Below, in pieces: positions 1 through 7,800 of a stretch of 34,328 nucleotides of DNA. Positions within the stretch are counted from its first letter, which is position 1, and every line of letters starts with the position of its first letter. The position numbers and the translations under genes are program-made. A model generated the notes under the pieces. It saw only the letters and a program-made list of their open reading frames with translations. It made no database searches and was not told the origin of the DNA. Source of the DNA: Oscillospiraceae bacterium (lineage in GTDB: Bacteria; Bacillota; Clostridia; Oscillospirales; Oscillospiraceae); NCBI GenBank assembly GCA_022792945.1, contig JAAWBZ010000003.1, positions 1 to 34,328 on the forward strand, given 5' to 3'.

Positions 1-1319
1 CCGCTCTGGCCCTGGGGATGCGCACCGAGGCGTCCGCCAAGTTTGAAAAGGGCTTGGACCCGATGAATACCCTCCCCGCAGTCAACCGCGCCTGCGAGCT
101 GGTGGAGCTGCTGGGGGCCGGCGAGGTGGTGGACGGCGTCATCGACATCCTCAACCAGGTGCCGCAGCCAACGGCGCTCACCCTGGAGCCGGAGAAGATC
201 AACGCCCTGCTGGGCACGGACGTATCCGAGGACAAGATGGCCGCCATTCTCCGGAAGCTGGGTTTCCCGGTGGAGGGCCGGCAGGTGACGGTTCCCTCCT
301 GGCGCGGCGACGTGCTGCGCATGGCGGACCTGGCCGAGGAGGTGGCCCGGTTCCATGGCTACAACAACATCCCCGTCACCCTCATGCGCGGGCAGACCAC
401 CCTGGGCGGCTACTCCGAGGCGCAGAAGCTGGAGCGGCGGCTGGGTGAGCTGTGCCGCACGGCGGGCTACAGTGAGATCATCACCTATTCCTTCCTCTCC
501 CCCGCCTGTTACGATAAGATCCGCTGGCCAGAGGACGATCCCCGGCGGGCGTCCTTCAAAATCCTCAATCCCCTGGGTGAGGACACCTCCATCATGCGCA
601 CCACCACCCTGCCCTCCATGCTGGAAATCCTCACCCGGAACTACAACTTCCGCAACAAGGCCGCGCGGCTCTACGAGATCGGCCGCGTCTACCTCCCTGG
701 CGGCGGGGATGGCCTGGCTGACGAGCGGCGGGTGCTGTCCCTAGGCGCTTACGGCGGAAATGTGGACTTTTTCGCCCTCAAGGGCGTGGTGGAAGCCATT
801 CTGCGGGAGCTGCGCGTGGCGGACGTCCGCTTTGAGTCCTGCGCCGGGAACCCCTCCTACCATCCCGGCCGCTGCGCGAAGGTCTTTGCCGGGGACGCCG
901 AGCTGGGCGTATTCGGACAGATCCATCCGCTGACAGCTCAGAACTATGGCGTGGACGCGGAGCTGTACTGCGCGGAGCTGCGCTTTGAGGCACTCATCTC
1001 CGCCCGCGGCGAGGCGCCGGTGTATACCCCGCTGCCCCGTTATCCGGCTGTCAGCCGTGATCTGGCTGTGGTCTGCGGCGAGGAGCTGACCGTGGCGCAG
1101 GTGGAGCGCTGCATGGCTGAGGCCGCCGGCGCGCTGCTGCGCAGGATCACCCTGTTCGACATCTACCGCGGCGCGGGCGTAGCCGAGGGCAGGAAGTCCC
1201 TGGCCTTCTCCCTGGAACTGCGCGCCGACGACCGGACGCTCACCGACGAGGAGTCCGGCGCAGTCATCGCCCGGGTCCTGGAGGCCCTGAATACCCGGCT
1301 GGGCGCGGCGCTACGCTGA
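1..1319 (+). CDS. pheT: Phenylalanine--tRNA ligase beta subunit, 3' part (5' end outside window)
   Basis: Beta chain of the cytoplasmic phenylalanyl-tRNA synthetase, which charges tRNA-Phe as an alpha2-beta2 tetramer with PheS. The reading frame is already open at base 3, so the gene enters from the left; about 438 codons are visible of a family length near 800. The first residues carry the conserved segment around RTEASAKFEKGLDP of the B3/B4 domain. A tRNA synthetase B5 domain follows, then the catalytic-like domain with RNKAARLYEIG, and a C-terminal ferredoxin-fold anticodon-binding domain beginning near PLPRYPAVSRDLAV. The stop is TGA at 1317-1319. An ATG at position 18 lies inside the conserved core and is not the real start. 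No clear terminator follows before the ireB promoter. Confidence 0.97.
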   Translation, partial: ALALGMRTEASAKFEKGLDPMNTLPAVNRACELVELLGAGEVVDGVIDILNQVPQPTALTLEPEKINALLGTDVSEDKMAAILRKLGFPVEGRQVTVPSWRGDVLRMADLAEEVARFHGYNNIPVTLMRGQTTLGGYSEAQKLERRLGELCRTAGYSEIITYSFLSPACYDKIRWPEDDPRRASFKILNPLGEDTSIMRTTTLPSMLEILTRNYNFRNKAARLYEIGRVYLPGGGDGLADERRVLSLGAYGGNVDFFALKGVVEAILRELRVADVRFESCAGNPSYHPGRCAKVFAGDAELGVFGQIHPLTAQNYGVDAELYCAELRFEALISARGEAPVYTPLPRYPAVSRDLAVVCGEELTVAQVERCMAEAAGALLRRITLFDIYRGAGVAEGRKSLAFSLELRADDRTLTDEESGAVIARVLEALNTRLGAALR

Positions 1320-1370
1320 GCGGCGGTTAAAAATCACAGCGCGGGGGCATACTGGATTTGATTTTTTTTC

Positions 1371-1399
1371 TTTACTTCTGGTTTTTTCTATTATATGAT
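1371..1399 (+). promoter_or_regulatory. Sigma-A type promoter of ireB
   Basis: TTTACT at 1371-1376 and TATGAT at 1394-1399 are separated by 17 nt in an AT-rich island that stands out from the GC-rich surroundings. The inferred start site leaves a short leader holding AGGAGG at 1415-1420, eight bases before the ireB ATG. Confidence 0.65.
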
Positions 1400-1428
1400 A
1401 GAACCAGTCAGAAAAGGAGGTAGACCGT

Positions 1429-1674
1429 ATGCACGATAATACAATCAAGTTTGTGGTCCCGGACGATTCGGCGGAGGAAATGAAGAAAATCCTCACGTCG
1501 GTTTATCGCTCTCTGAATGAAAAGGGCTACAATCCCATCAACCAGATCGTCGGCTATCTTCTCTCTGAGGACCCGACGTATATCACCAATTTCAACAACG
1601 CCCGCAGTCTTATCTGCAAGATCGACCGGGACGACCTGCTGCAGGAGCTGGTGCGGCATTACCTGTTCGATTAA
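1429..1674 (+). CDS. ireB: IreB family regulatory phosphoprotein (UPF0297)
   Basis: An 81-aa cytosolic protein of the UPF0297/IreB family (YrzL in Bacillus). In Enterococcus faecalis, IreB is a substrate of the PASTA kinase IreK and a negative regulator of cephalosporin resistance. The family core is clear: a helix with [17 protein letters not shown] (about residues 31-47), then DPTYI and the NNARSLI segment, ending in the acidic/hydrophobic tail [12 protein letters not shown]. The N-terminal Thr-containing stretch, which is phosphorylated in Enterococcus, is reduced to one Thr at position 5 here. ATG 1429 is fixed by AGGAGG with 8-nt spacing. In most Firmicutes the gene sits between alaS and ruvX; here it has its own promoter and terminator behind pheT. 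Confidence 0.93.
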   Translation: MHDNTIKFVVPDDSAEEMKKILTSVYRSLNEKGYNPINQIVGYLLSEDPTYITNFNNARSLICKIDRDDLLQELVRHYLFD

Positions 1675-1692
1675 AGAATTTTTCGCGCACTC

Positions 1693-1748
1693 CCGGCGGC
1701 TTTCGCCACAGGCGAAGGCCGCCGGCTGTATTTTCGTTTCTGTTTTGT
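1693..1748 (+). terminator. Intrinsic terminator of ireB
   Basis: A 15-bp stem (one G-T wobble) pairs 1693-1707 with 1711-1725 around an ACA loop, followed by a T-rich run with several TTT/TTTT groups to about 1748. It sits 19 nt after the ireB stop. Confidence 0.85.
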
Positions 1749-1850
1749 AACCGCTCTTCACCTTTTCAACATCCATTTCGTAACTTCCACCATATAAAAA
1801 GGATTTTTTCCAGGATGTCCGCCAAATTGTGAGATTATGTCAATTCACTA

Positions 1851-1879
1851 TTGACAAGCAAGAAACAATGTGTTACAAT
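1851..1879 (+). promoter_or_regulatory. Sigma-A type promoter for the 96-aa protein / NlpC-P60 operon
   Basis: A consensus TTGACA at 1851-1856 and TACAAT at 1874-1879 with a 17-nt spacer. It is among the best promoters in the window and lies 30 nt before the downstream ATG. Confidence 0.8.
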
Positions 1880-1908
1880 TTGGTTACATTTTAATCAGGA
1901 GGGAAACT

Positions 1909-2199
1909 ATGTCTGAGAAAAATGAGCTTCTGATGTACAAGGGCCGGCCCTTGATGCGGAAGGACAATATTGTTTACTACGGCAGCATGGCCGATTCCCA
2001 TATCGTGATGCTGCAAATTTTAGAGACCCAGAAGGAAGGCGATCTGGACCTGGCTACGAAGGTTTCCGTGCAGCTCCAGCTGACGGACCCCGCCGCCAAG
2101 TCCCGGGACCGGATCGTAAAAAAGAGTGAAAAGGATGGCTTCTACACGGCGTTGGATGTTGGCTGTGTGTGGCTGGAGCGGGCCTTGGCCGCAAAGTGA
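1909..2199 (+). CDS. Conserved-looking 96-aa protein of unknown function
   Basis: I do not recognise a named family. The 96-aa protein starts MSEKNELLMYKGRPLMRK and has no signal peptide or membrane segment. Its first half alternates short beta-type stretches (IVYYGSMADSHIVMLQIL); the second half is charged (SRDRIVKKSEKDG) and ends in an amphipathic helix (ALDVGCVWLERALAAK). ATG 1909 is chosen because AGGAGG sits 6 nt upstream and the promoter lies just ahead. An in-frame ATG at 1870 falls within the promoter spacer and is rejected. It is 30 nt from the secreted NlpC/P60 gene and probably co-transcribed with it. A small cytosolic accessory or regulatory protein is possible; no function is claimed. 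Confidence 0.8.
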   Translation: MSEKNELLMYKGRPLMRKDNIVYYGSMADSHIVMLQILETQKEGDLDLATKVSVQLQLTDPAAKSRDRIVKKSEKDGFYTALDVGCVWLERALAAK

Positions 2200-2229
2200 C
2201 CACAACGGTGAAGAGTGAGGTACAGAACG

Positions 2230-3117
2230 ATGAAACGAACTATTCGCTATTTTCTTTTGCTTGTGACCCTGGCCGCGGTGCTGGCGGCGTTCTCCCTGAG
2301 CGCCTCGGCCGTGGAAATGAAAGCCGCCATCGGCGTCGTGGAGACCAACGGCCTGCGCCTGCGCGCCAAGCCCAGCACCACTGCCGACGTGCTCTGCGCC
2401 GCCTCCTACGGCGACAGCGTGGTCATCATCCGTGAGGTGGACGGCTGGTACCTGGTGGACTACAACCTGGAGATCGGCTACATGAGCGCGGAATACGTCA
2501 CGTACAAAGAGCGCGAGAACGTGGAGCTGGGCGACGGAAGGGCCATTGAATCCTCGGTGAATATGCGTTCCACCCCTTCGTCCGACGGCGACCTCCTTTA
2601 TCAGCTGCCCTACGGCGACGAGGCCTACATTATCGGCTTCAACTGCGGGTGGTACAAGGTCAAGTACAATGGCGAAACCGGTTACATCCGCAGCGACCTG
2701 ATGGAGCTGACCGAAAAGCCCATCGCCAACTCCGCCGCCTCCTCCCTGACCAGTCTGGCCACCCAGGTTGTGGATTACGCCATGAAGTATCTGGGAACGC
2801 CCTACGTCTGGGGCGCCAATGGACCCAACAGCTTTGACTGCTCCGGCTATACCAAGTATGTCTACAAAAACTTCGGCTACACCCTCAACCGCACCGCCGC
2901 GCAGCAGCTGAACAACGGCAACCGGGTGGACAACCTCCAGGTGGGCGACCTGGTATTCTTCAATAATACATATGCTTCCGCCGGCGCCGCCTCCCATGTG
3001 GGCATCTACATCGGCAACAACCAGTTCATCCACGCCGCGTCCGGCGGCGTCAAGATCACCAGCCTCTCCGACGCCTACTACGCCAGCCGCTACATCGGCG
3101 CGCGCCGCATCATCTGA
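2230..3117 (+). CDS. Secreted SH3-domain NlpC/P60 peptidoglycan endopeptidase
   Basis: A 295-aa exported cell-wall hydrolase. Residues 1-28 form a Sec signal peptide (basic MKRTIRY, hydrophobic core, ASA-V cleavage region). Two bacterial SH3 domains follow (about 35-90 and 100-160; NGLRLRAKPST and SSVNMRSTPSS mark their starts). A C-terminal NlpC/P60 domain spans about 178-295. The catalytic triad is visible as Cys204 in FDCSGY, His256 in SHVGIYIG and His268 in FIHAAS. This family cleaves the D-Glu to diaminopimelate bond or nearby bonds in stem peptides. ATG 2230 is preferred over in-frame GTG 2215 because it begins the signal peptide directly and has GTGAGG upstream. It is followed by a strong terminator. 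The substrate and the growth or sporulation phase of use cannot be told from sequence. Confidence 0.93.
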   Translation: MKRTIRYFLLLVTLAAVLAAFSLSASAVEMKAAIGVVETNGLRLRAKPSTTADVLCAASYGDSVVIIREVDGWYLVDYNLEIGYMSAEYVTYKERENVELGDGRAIESSVNMRSTPSSDGDLLYQLPYGDEAYIIGFNCGWYKVKYNGETGYIRSDLMELTEKPIANSAASSLTSLATQVVDYAMKYLGTPYVWGANGPNSFDCSGYTKYVYKNFGYTLNRTAAQQLNNGNRVDNLQVGDLVFFNNTYASAGAASHVGIYIGNNQFIHAASGGVKITSLSDAYYASRYIGARRII

Positions 3118-3130
3118 CCATAATATGCGC

Positions 3131-3165
3131 ACCGCCCTGGGACAAGCTCCCGGGGCGGTTTTTTT
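3131..3165 (+). terminator. Intrinsic terminator after the NlpC/P60 gene
   Basis: Stem 3131-3142 pairs with 3148-3159 (12 bp, one T-G wobble) around loop CAAGC, followed by TTTTTTT. This separates the NlpC/P60 operon from spoVAD. Confidence 0.9.
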
Positions 3166-3197
3166 GCGGTTTTTCTGGTGATTTTCAAAATATTGCG

Positions 3198-3204
3198 CAT
3201 ACTA
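3198..3204 (+). promoter_or_regulatory. Possible forespore (sigma-G-like) -10 element ahead of spoVAD
   Basis: CATACTA at 3198-3204 fits the sigma-G -10 pattern CATWHTA and lies 30 nt before spoVAD, whose orthologues are sigma-G genes. I could not find a matching -35 at the usual 17-18 nt spacing, so this is only a candidate. Confidence 0.35.
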
Positions 3205-3234
3205 CTGCCAACAAATCGTTTGGGAGTTGGAAGC

Positions 3235-4254
3235 ATGGCACGTTTTCGCCTTGGAAAGCAGACCATTGTACTGGAACATCCGCCCACCATCCTCTCCGCC
3301 GCGGCCATCGGCGGCAAAAAGGAGGCGGAGGGGCCGCTGAGCGGCCATTTCGACGAGACCAGCCGGGACACCAAATTCGGTCAGGACTCCTGGGAGAAGG
3401 CAGAGCGCCAGATGCAGACGCTGGCCCTCCAGGCCGTGCTGAAAAAGGCGGGGCTTCAGGCCTGCGACGTGGACCTGATTTTCGCGGGCGACCTGCTCAA
3501 TCAGTGCATCAGCAGCAGCTTTTCCCTGCGGGACGCCGGCATCCCCTTCTTCGGACTGTACGGCGCCTGTTCCACCATGGCAGAGGGGCTGGCCCTGGCA
3601 TCCATGACCGTATCGGCGGGCTACGCCCAGCGGGCCATGGCCATGACCTCGTCGCATTTCGCTTCGGCCGAGCGGCAGTACCGCTTCCCGCTGGTCTACG
3701 GCGGACAGCGGACGCCAACAGCCCAGTGGACCGTCACCGGGGCCGGCTGCGCCCTGGTGGGAGCTGACGGCGACGGGCCCTTCGTCACCACCGTCACTGC
3801 CGGCAAGATCGTGGACTGGGGCATCAAGGATGCCAACAACATGGGCGCGGCTATGGCCCCCGCCGCTTATCAGACCATCGCGCAGCACCTGGAGGACCGG
3901 AAGCTCCAGCCCCAGGACTACGACCTGATCGTCACCGGCGACCTGGGTTCCATCGGCAAGCGGATCGTCATGGACCTTTTCGACCGGGACGGCGTGCCGG
4001 TGCAGAACGTCTACGACGACTGCGGCGTCATGATCTTTGACGCTAAGCGGCAGGACGTCCACGCCGGCGGCTCCGGCTGCGGGTGCAGCGCGGCGGTATT
4101 CTGCGGGTACCTGTTCCGGCAGCTGCAGCAGCGCCGCTACCGGAAGATCCTGTTCTGCGGCTCCGGCGCGCTTCTCTCTCCCACCTCCACCCAGCAGGGC
4201 GAGTCCATCCCCTCCATCTGCCACGCTGTATCCGTTGAAGTGGAAAGGAGCTGA
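3235..4254 (+). CDS. spoVAD: Stage V sporulation protein AD (dipicolinate-binding)
   Basis: A 339-aa thiolase-fold protein of the SpoVA complex that moves Ca-dipicolinate into the forespore and releases it in germination. SpoVAD is the cytosolic subunit that binds dipicolinate. The start region (RLGKQTIVLEHPPTI), the EGPL segment, the FGLYGACSTMAEGLALA block and the HAGGSGCGCSA block match the family, and the length fits the usual 338 or so. ATG 3235 is used because it begins the canonical N-terminus; the frame extends upstream to 3178, but that part runs back to the previous terminator. Only a weak GGGAG precedes the start. Five bases separate it from spoVAE. The usual upstream partner spoVAC is absent from this locus. 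Confidence 0.96.
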   Translation: MARFRLGKQTIVLEHPPTILSAAAIGGKKEAEGPLSGHFDETSRDTKFGQDSWEKAERQMQTLALQAVLKKAGLQACDVDLIFAGDLLNQCISSSFSLRDAGIPFFGLYGACSTMAEGLALASMTVSAGYAQRAMAMTSSHFASAERQYRFPLVYGGQRTPTAQWTVTGAGCALVGADGDGPFVTTVTAGKIVDWGIKDANNMGAAMAPAAYQTIAQHLEDRKLQPQDYDLIVTGDLGSIGKRIVMDLFDRDGVPVQNVYDDCGVMIFDAKRQDVHAGGSGCGCSAAVFCGYLFRQLQQRRYRKILFCGSGALLSPTSTQQGESIPSICHAVSVEVERS

Positions 4255-4259
4255 ACGCT

Positions 4260-4616
4260 GTGGAATATCTGAAAGCCTTTTTGGTGGGCGGTGTCCTCTG
4301 CGCCGTCGGCCAGATCCTCATCGATAAGACCAAGCTGACGCCGGCCAAGATCCTGGTCAGCTACGTGGTGGCGGGCGTCGTCCTGGGCGGCCTCGGGGTC
4401 TACCAGTATCTGGCGGACTGGGGCGGCGCGGGAGCTACCACGCCCCTGACCGGCTTTGGCTACAACCTGGCCAAGGGCGTCAAGGAGGCCGTGCAGGAGG
4501 ACGGACTCCTGGGCGTGCTGACCGGCGGTCTCAAGGCCAGCGCCGCGGGCGTCACCGCCGCTGTGTTCTTCGGCTATCTGGCGGCGCTTATTTTCAAGCC
4601 CAAGGATAAAAGCTGA
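4260..4616 (+). CDS. spoVAE: Stage V sporulation protein AE (SpoVAEb type)
   Basis: A 118-aa integral inner-membrane protein of the spore SpoVA dipicolinate channel. Hydrophobic segments lie at about residues 4-20 (AFLVGGVLCAVGQILI), 30-50 (KILVSYVVAGVVLGGLGVYQYL) and 88-112. The motif VGQILIDKTKLTPAKILVSYV and the segment GFGYNLAKGV are typical. The start is GTG at 4260, with AAAGGAG at about 4244-4250, five bases after the spoVAD stop, so translation is probably coupled. Length agrees with the roughly 116-residue Bacillus SpoVAEb. A small Asn/Gln-rich gene follows after 61 nt with no terminator between. Confidence 0.95.
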   Translation: MEYLKAFLVGGVLCAVGQILIDKTKLTPAKILVSYVVAGVVLGGLGVYQYLADWGGAGATTPLTGFGYNLAKGVKEAVQEDGLLGVLTGGLKASAAGVTAAVFFGYLAALIFKPKDKS

Positions 4617-4677
4617 AAAAACAGGGCAAGCTATCCCTGCGGGAAGCCGCAAATTCAACTTTGGAGGAAATACCATC

Positions 4678-4800
4678 ATGGATCATACCAATCAGAACCA
4701 GAACAAAAATCAGAACAAGAACCAGAATCAGAACAACCAGTCTCAGAATCAGAACAATCAGAACGGCCAGAACCAGAGCCAGAATAAAAACTGCCGCTGA
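4678..4800 (+). CDS. Asn/Gln-rich 40-aa micro-protein downstream of spoVAE
   Basis: A 40-codon gene beginning MDHTNQNQNKNQ and ending SQNKNCR. It has 16 Asn and 12 Gln (70 percent) plus a few Lys and Ser, built from a near-tandem Gln-Asn dipeptide. GGAGG at 4663-4667 lies 10 nt before the ATG, supporting translation. It has no signal peptide and no hydrophobic stretch, and a single Cys next to the end. It sits 61 nt behind spoVAE in the same direction, which suggests forespore expression and perhaps a spore-packed or coat-type low-complexity protein. That role is inference; I recognise no named family. The last codons form one arm of the terminator of the opposing addBA transcript. Confidence 0.6.
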   Translation: MDHTNQNQNKNQNKNQNQNNQSQNQNNQNGQNQSQNKNCR

Positions 4801-4809
4801 CCGCGGCAG
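4791..4809 (-). terminator. Intrinsic terminator of the addB-addA transcript
   Basis: Read on the minus strand, CTGCCGC/GCGGCAG (7 bp, loop GGTCA) is followed directly by TTTTTATT (4790 downwards). It overlaps the last codons of the Asn/Gln-rich gene and shares bases 4806-4809 with the larger hairpin beside it. Confidence 0.65.
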
Positions 4810-4850
4810 ACTAAGGGGCCGGGTCGCATAGACCCGGCCCCTTAGTCTGC
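4806..4850 (+). terminator. 20-bp perfect hairpin between spoVAE-side genes and addA
   Basis: Bases 4806-4825 pair perfectly with 4831-4850 around a GCATA loop. There is no T-run after it on the plus strand. It contains the addA stop codon (TAA, minus strand, 4842-4844). It probably stops or protects the plus-strand spoVA transcript and can act in both directions. Confidence 0.6.
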
Positions 4851-7800
4851 CTTGACCTCCACCACGCGGCCCGTCGTCAGGAAGTACAGGCAGCGGCGGC
4901 GTACTGGAAGGCCGTAGATACGTGAGAGAGCCATGGCATAGGCCTGCAGCTGACCCGCATAGCGTCCAGCGCGCGTGTCCTCGCCGCCGGGGCGGACGCG
5001 GTCGGTCTTGAAATCGATCACTGTCAGCCCATCGTCCTCCACCAGCAGGCAGTCCACCACGCCTTGGAGCATCAACTGCTCTCCGGCCATGGCCGGGTTG
5101 TAAAAGCTGCCGTCCACCAGGATGGAAAACTTAAATTCCCGCACCACCTGCGGGCAGCCCAGGATACGCTGTCCCAGCGGCGAGGCGAACAGGCGCAGCA
5201 TCGCCTGCCGCTCCACAGCCCGGACCTGCTCAGAGGTCAAAAACTCCTCCAGCAGCAGCCGCTCCAGCTCCCGGTCCAGACCAGCCTCACTCCCGCAGTC
5301 CTCATAGCGGGCGAACTGCAAAAAGAGGTGGTTGGCTGTCCCCTTCTCCGCGGGCGTCAGGGCCGTCTTTGCCGTGACGAAGGACGGGCGGCGCAGGGGC
5401 TTGGCCGGCGGCGGCAGCATGGCCGCGGCGTCCTCGGAAGCCTCCAGGTCCACTTCCCTGCCCTTCATCTGTGTAGCCGTCACCTTGGACGGCACCCGGG
5501 AGGCCCCCAGATGAGGGTATTGATAGTCAAGCCGCCGCCGCAGGTCCGCCAGGTCCGGCAGAGGCGGCGGCACGGCGGCCTCCTCCGCGGCGGCGGAGAC
5601 ATCGGGCGCAGTCGCCTGGGTCCCGCCGCTGTGAAAGCGGATGTCCCAGGGATACTCGGACACGGCGCACGCCCGGGGACGCGCCCCGGCCTCGTGGAGT
5701 GCCCCGGCCTCCGACCGGCAGAGCGCCGCCATCAGCACCCACGCGCCGGGACACCTGGCCCGGGCGGACAGGGACGGCGGCGCCGGAAGCGCCGCCTCCG
5801 CCGCCAGGTTTTCCAGCTCTGTGCGGACAAACTTGGAGCAATAGGTCATGATCAGCCGGTTTTTCGCCCGGGTCATGGCTACATAGAGCACGCGCAGCTC
5901 CTCGGACAGGCTCTCCTGCTGGAGGCGCATAGAGATGGCCTTCCGACCGATGGTAGGAAAGCGCACACCCTGTTCGCGGTCAAGCATGCTGGCCGCGGCC
6001 ATCAGCTGCGGATGGGTCAGAACGCCGCGGCGCAAATCCTCGGCGTTGAACCGCCGGGACAGATCCGCCAGAATCACCACCGGGAACTCCAGCCCCTTGG
6101 ACTTATGGATGCTCATCAGCTGCACCGCGCCGCCCGCCGCCGTGTTCTCCGGCGGCAGCGCCGTACCCTGGGCGCGCCGGGCCTCCACGTCGGAGAGCAG
6201 CTGCATCAGCGCCGCCGCACCGCCCGCCGGATACCCCGCAGCAAAGGTAAAGAACGTCCGCAGATTTGCCCGCCGCTGCGCGCCGCCCTCCATGGCCCCA
6301 AAGATGGCCTCTGCCCGGGTACGGTCGTACACCAGACGGACCAGCCGGTGCAGCGGCAGCCAGCGGGCCTGAGCGCGCAGGTCCTCCAGCTGCGTAAGGA
6401 AGTCTTGTACGTGGGGCCGCTCCGGCGCGGCGGCGCACAGGGCGTCGTAGAAGCTGCCGCCCCGCGACCTGGCGCGGATCTCCGCCAGCTCCTGGGCGGT
6501 GAAGCCATACAGCGGGCTTTCCAGGGCGCTGACCAGCGGAATGTCCCGGCGGGGATTGTCGATGACCTGCAAAAGGGAGATCAGCGTCTCCACCTCACGG
6601 CTGTCCAGCACACTCTCACCCCGGTCGCTCCGGCAGGGGATGCCACGGACCCGCAGGGCGGCAGCGTAGGCCGGCGCGGCGGAGCTCACCGAGCGCAGGA
6701 GGATCACAATATCCTCCGGCCGGACCGGGCGCGATCCCTCCTGCTCCTCAATGCGCCCGCCGGCAAGCAGCTGGGCCACCCGGGCGGCGACAAACTGCGC
6801 CTCGGTCTGAGTCTTGCCGGCGGACGCCCCTTCCGGCGCGGCGGTCTCGATGCAGTGCAGCTCCACCACCGGCCCCGCGGCCGGCGCGAAGGACAGGCCG
6901 GGCCTCAGCATCTCGTCCGGGCCGTAGGCGAGATCGCCCACCGCCTCGGACATCACCGCGCAGAATACATCGTTGACCGCCGCGAGGATCTCCGGCCGGG
7001 AGCGGAAATTCTCTGACAGCAGGAGCTTGCGCGGCACGCCCTCCCCGGCCTCCGCCGCGGGGGCGTAACGCTTGTACTTTTCCAGGAAAATGCCGGGGTC
7101 GGCCAGGCGGAAGCGGTAGATGGACTGCTTGACGTCGCCCACCAGGAAGCGGTTGCGTCCCTCCCGGGCGATGGCGGCAAAGATGCACTCCTGAACCTGG
7201 TTGCTGTCCTGGTACTCATCCACCAGAACCTCCTCATAGCGCGCCGCCACCTCCCGCGCCGCGGCAGTGGGACGCCTGGCGGCACGGTCGGTCAGGAGGC
7301 GGATGGCCTCATGCTCCAGATCGCCGAAGTCCAGCATCCGGCGGCGGCGCTTCTCGGCGGCATAGGCCTTTTGCAGCCGCCGCGCCAGCTCCAGTGCGCC
7401 CAACAGCGCCTCGGCGGTGCCCCGCAGGTCGTCCATGGTCTCCCCGTCGCCGCCGTAAAAGACGCCGCGCCACTCCTTGAGGCCGTCCAGACAGCGGCTG
7501 CGGACGCCCTTGAACCGCTCCAGCAGCACCTTGTCCTCAAAGCCCCGCGCCGGCTGCAAGCGCTTATGGGGCAGCGCCAAGGTCTCGGACACGGCGTCCC
7601 ACTCCCGCAGGGACGCCAGCAGCTCCAGGTGCTCCAGCGTCTCCTGGAAGGCCGGACGGTACGCCTTCTCCAGCGGCGGGAGCTCCGCCATGTCCTCCAG
7701 CGCCGCCGCCAGCAGCGCCTGCTGAGCCTCCAGAAAGTCCCGGAAGCGCGCCAGCAGCTCCCGTCCCCAAGGCGTCTCGGCGCAGCCGGCGTACTGCGCC

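Noticed and set aside
2020-3132. 370-codon minus-strand frame opposite the NlpC/P60 gene
   Set aside because: The plus strand encodes a complete signal peptide, SH3 and catalytic domain; the minus frame is Gly/Val/His-rich without motifs.
3202-4224. 340-codon minus-strand frame opposite spoVAD
   Set aside because: Shadow frame; spoVAD is unambiguous on the plus strand.
5064-7016. Long open frame on the plus strand opposite addA (650 codons)
   Set aside because: It is the antisense shadow of a GC-rich gene with clear helicase motifs. The product is low-complexity and rich in Arg, Gly, Gln and His, with no recognisable domain and no Shine-Dalgarno box.
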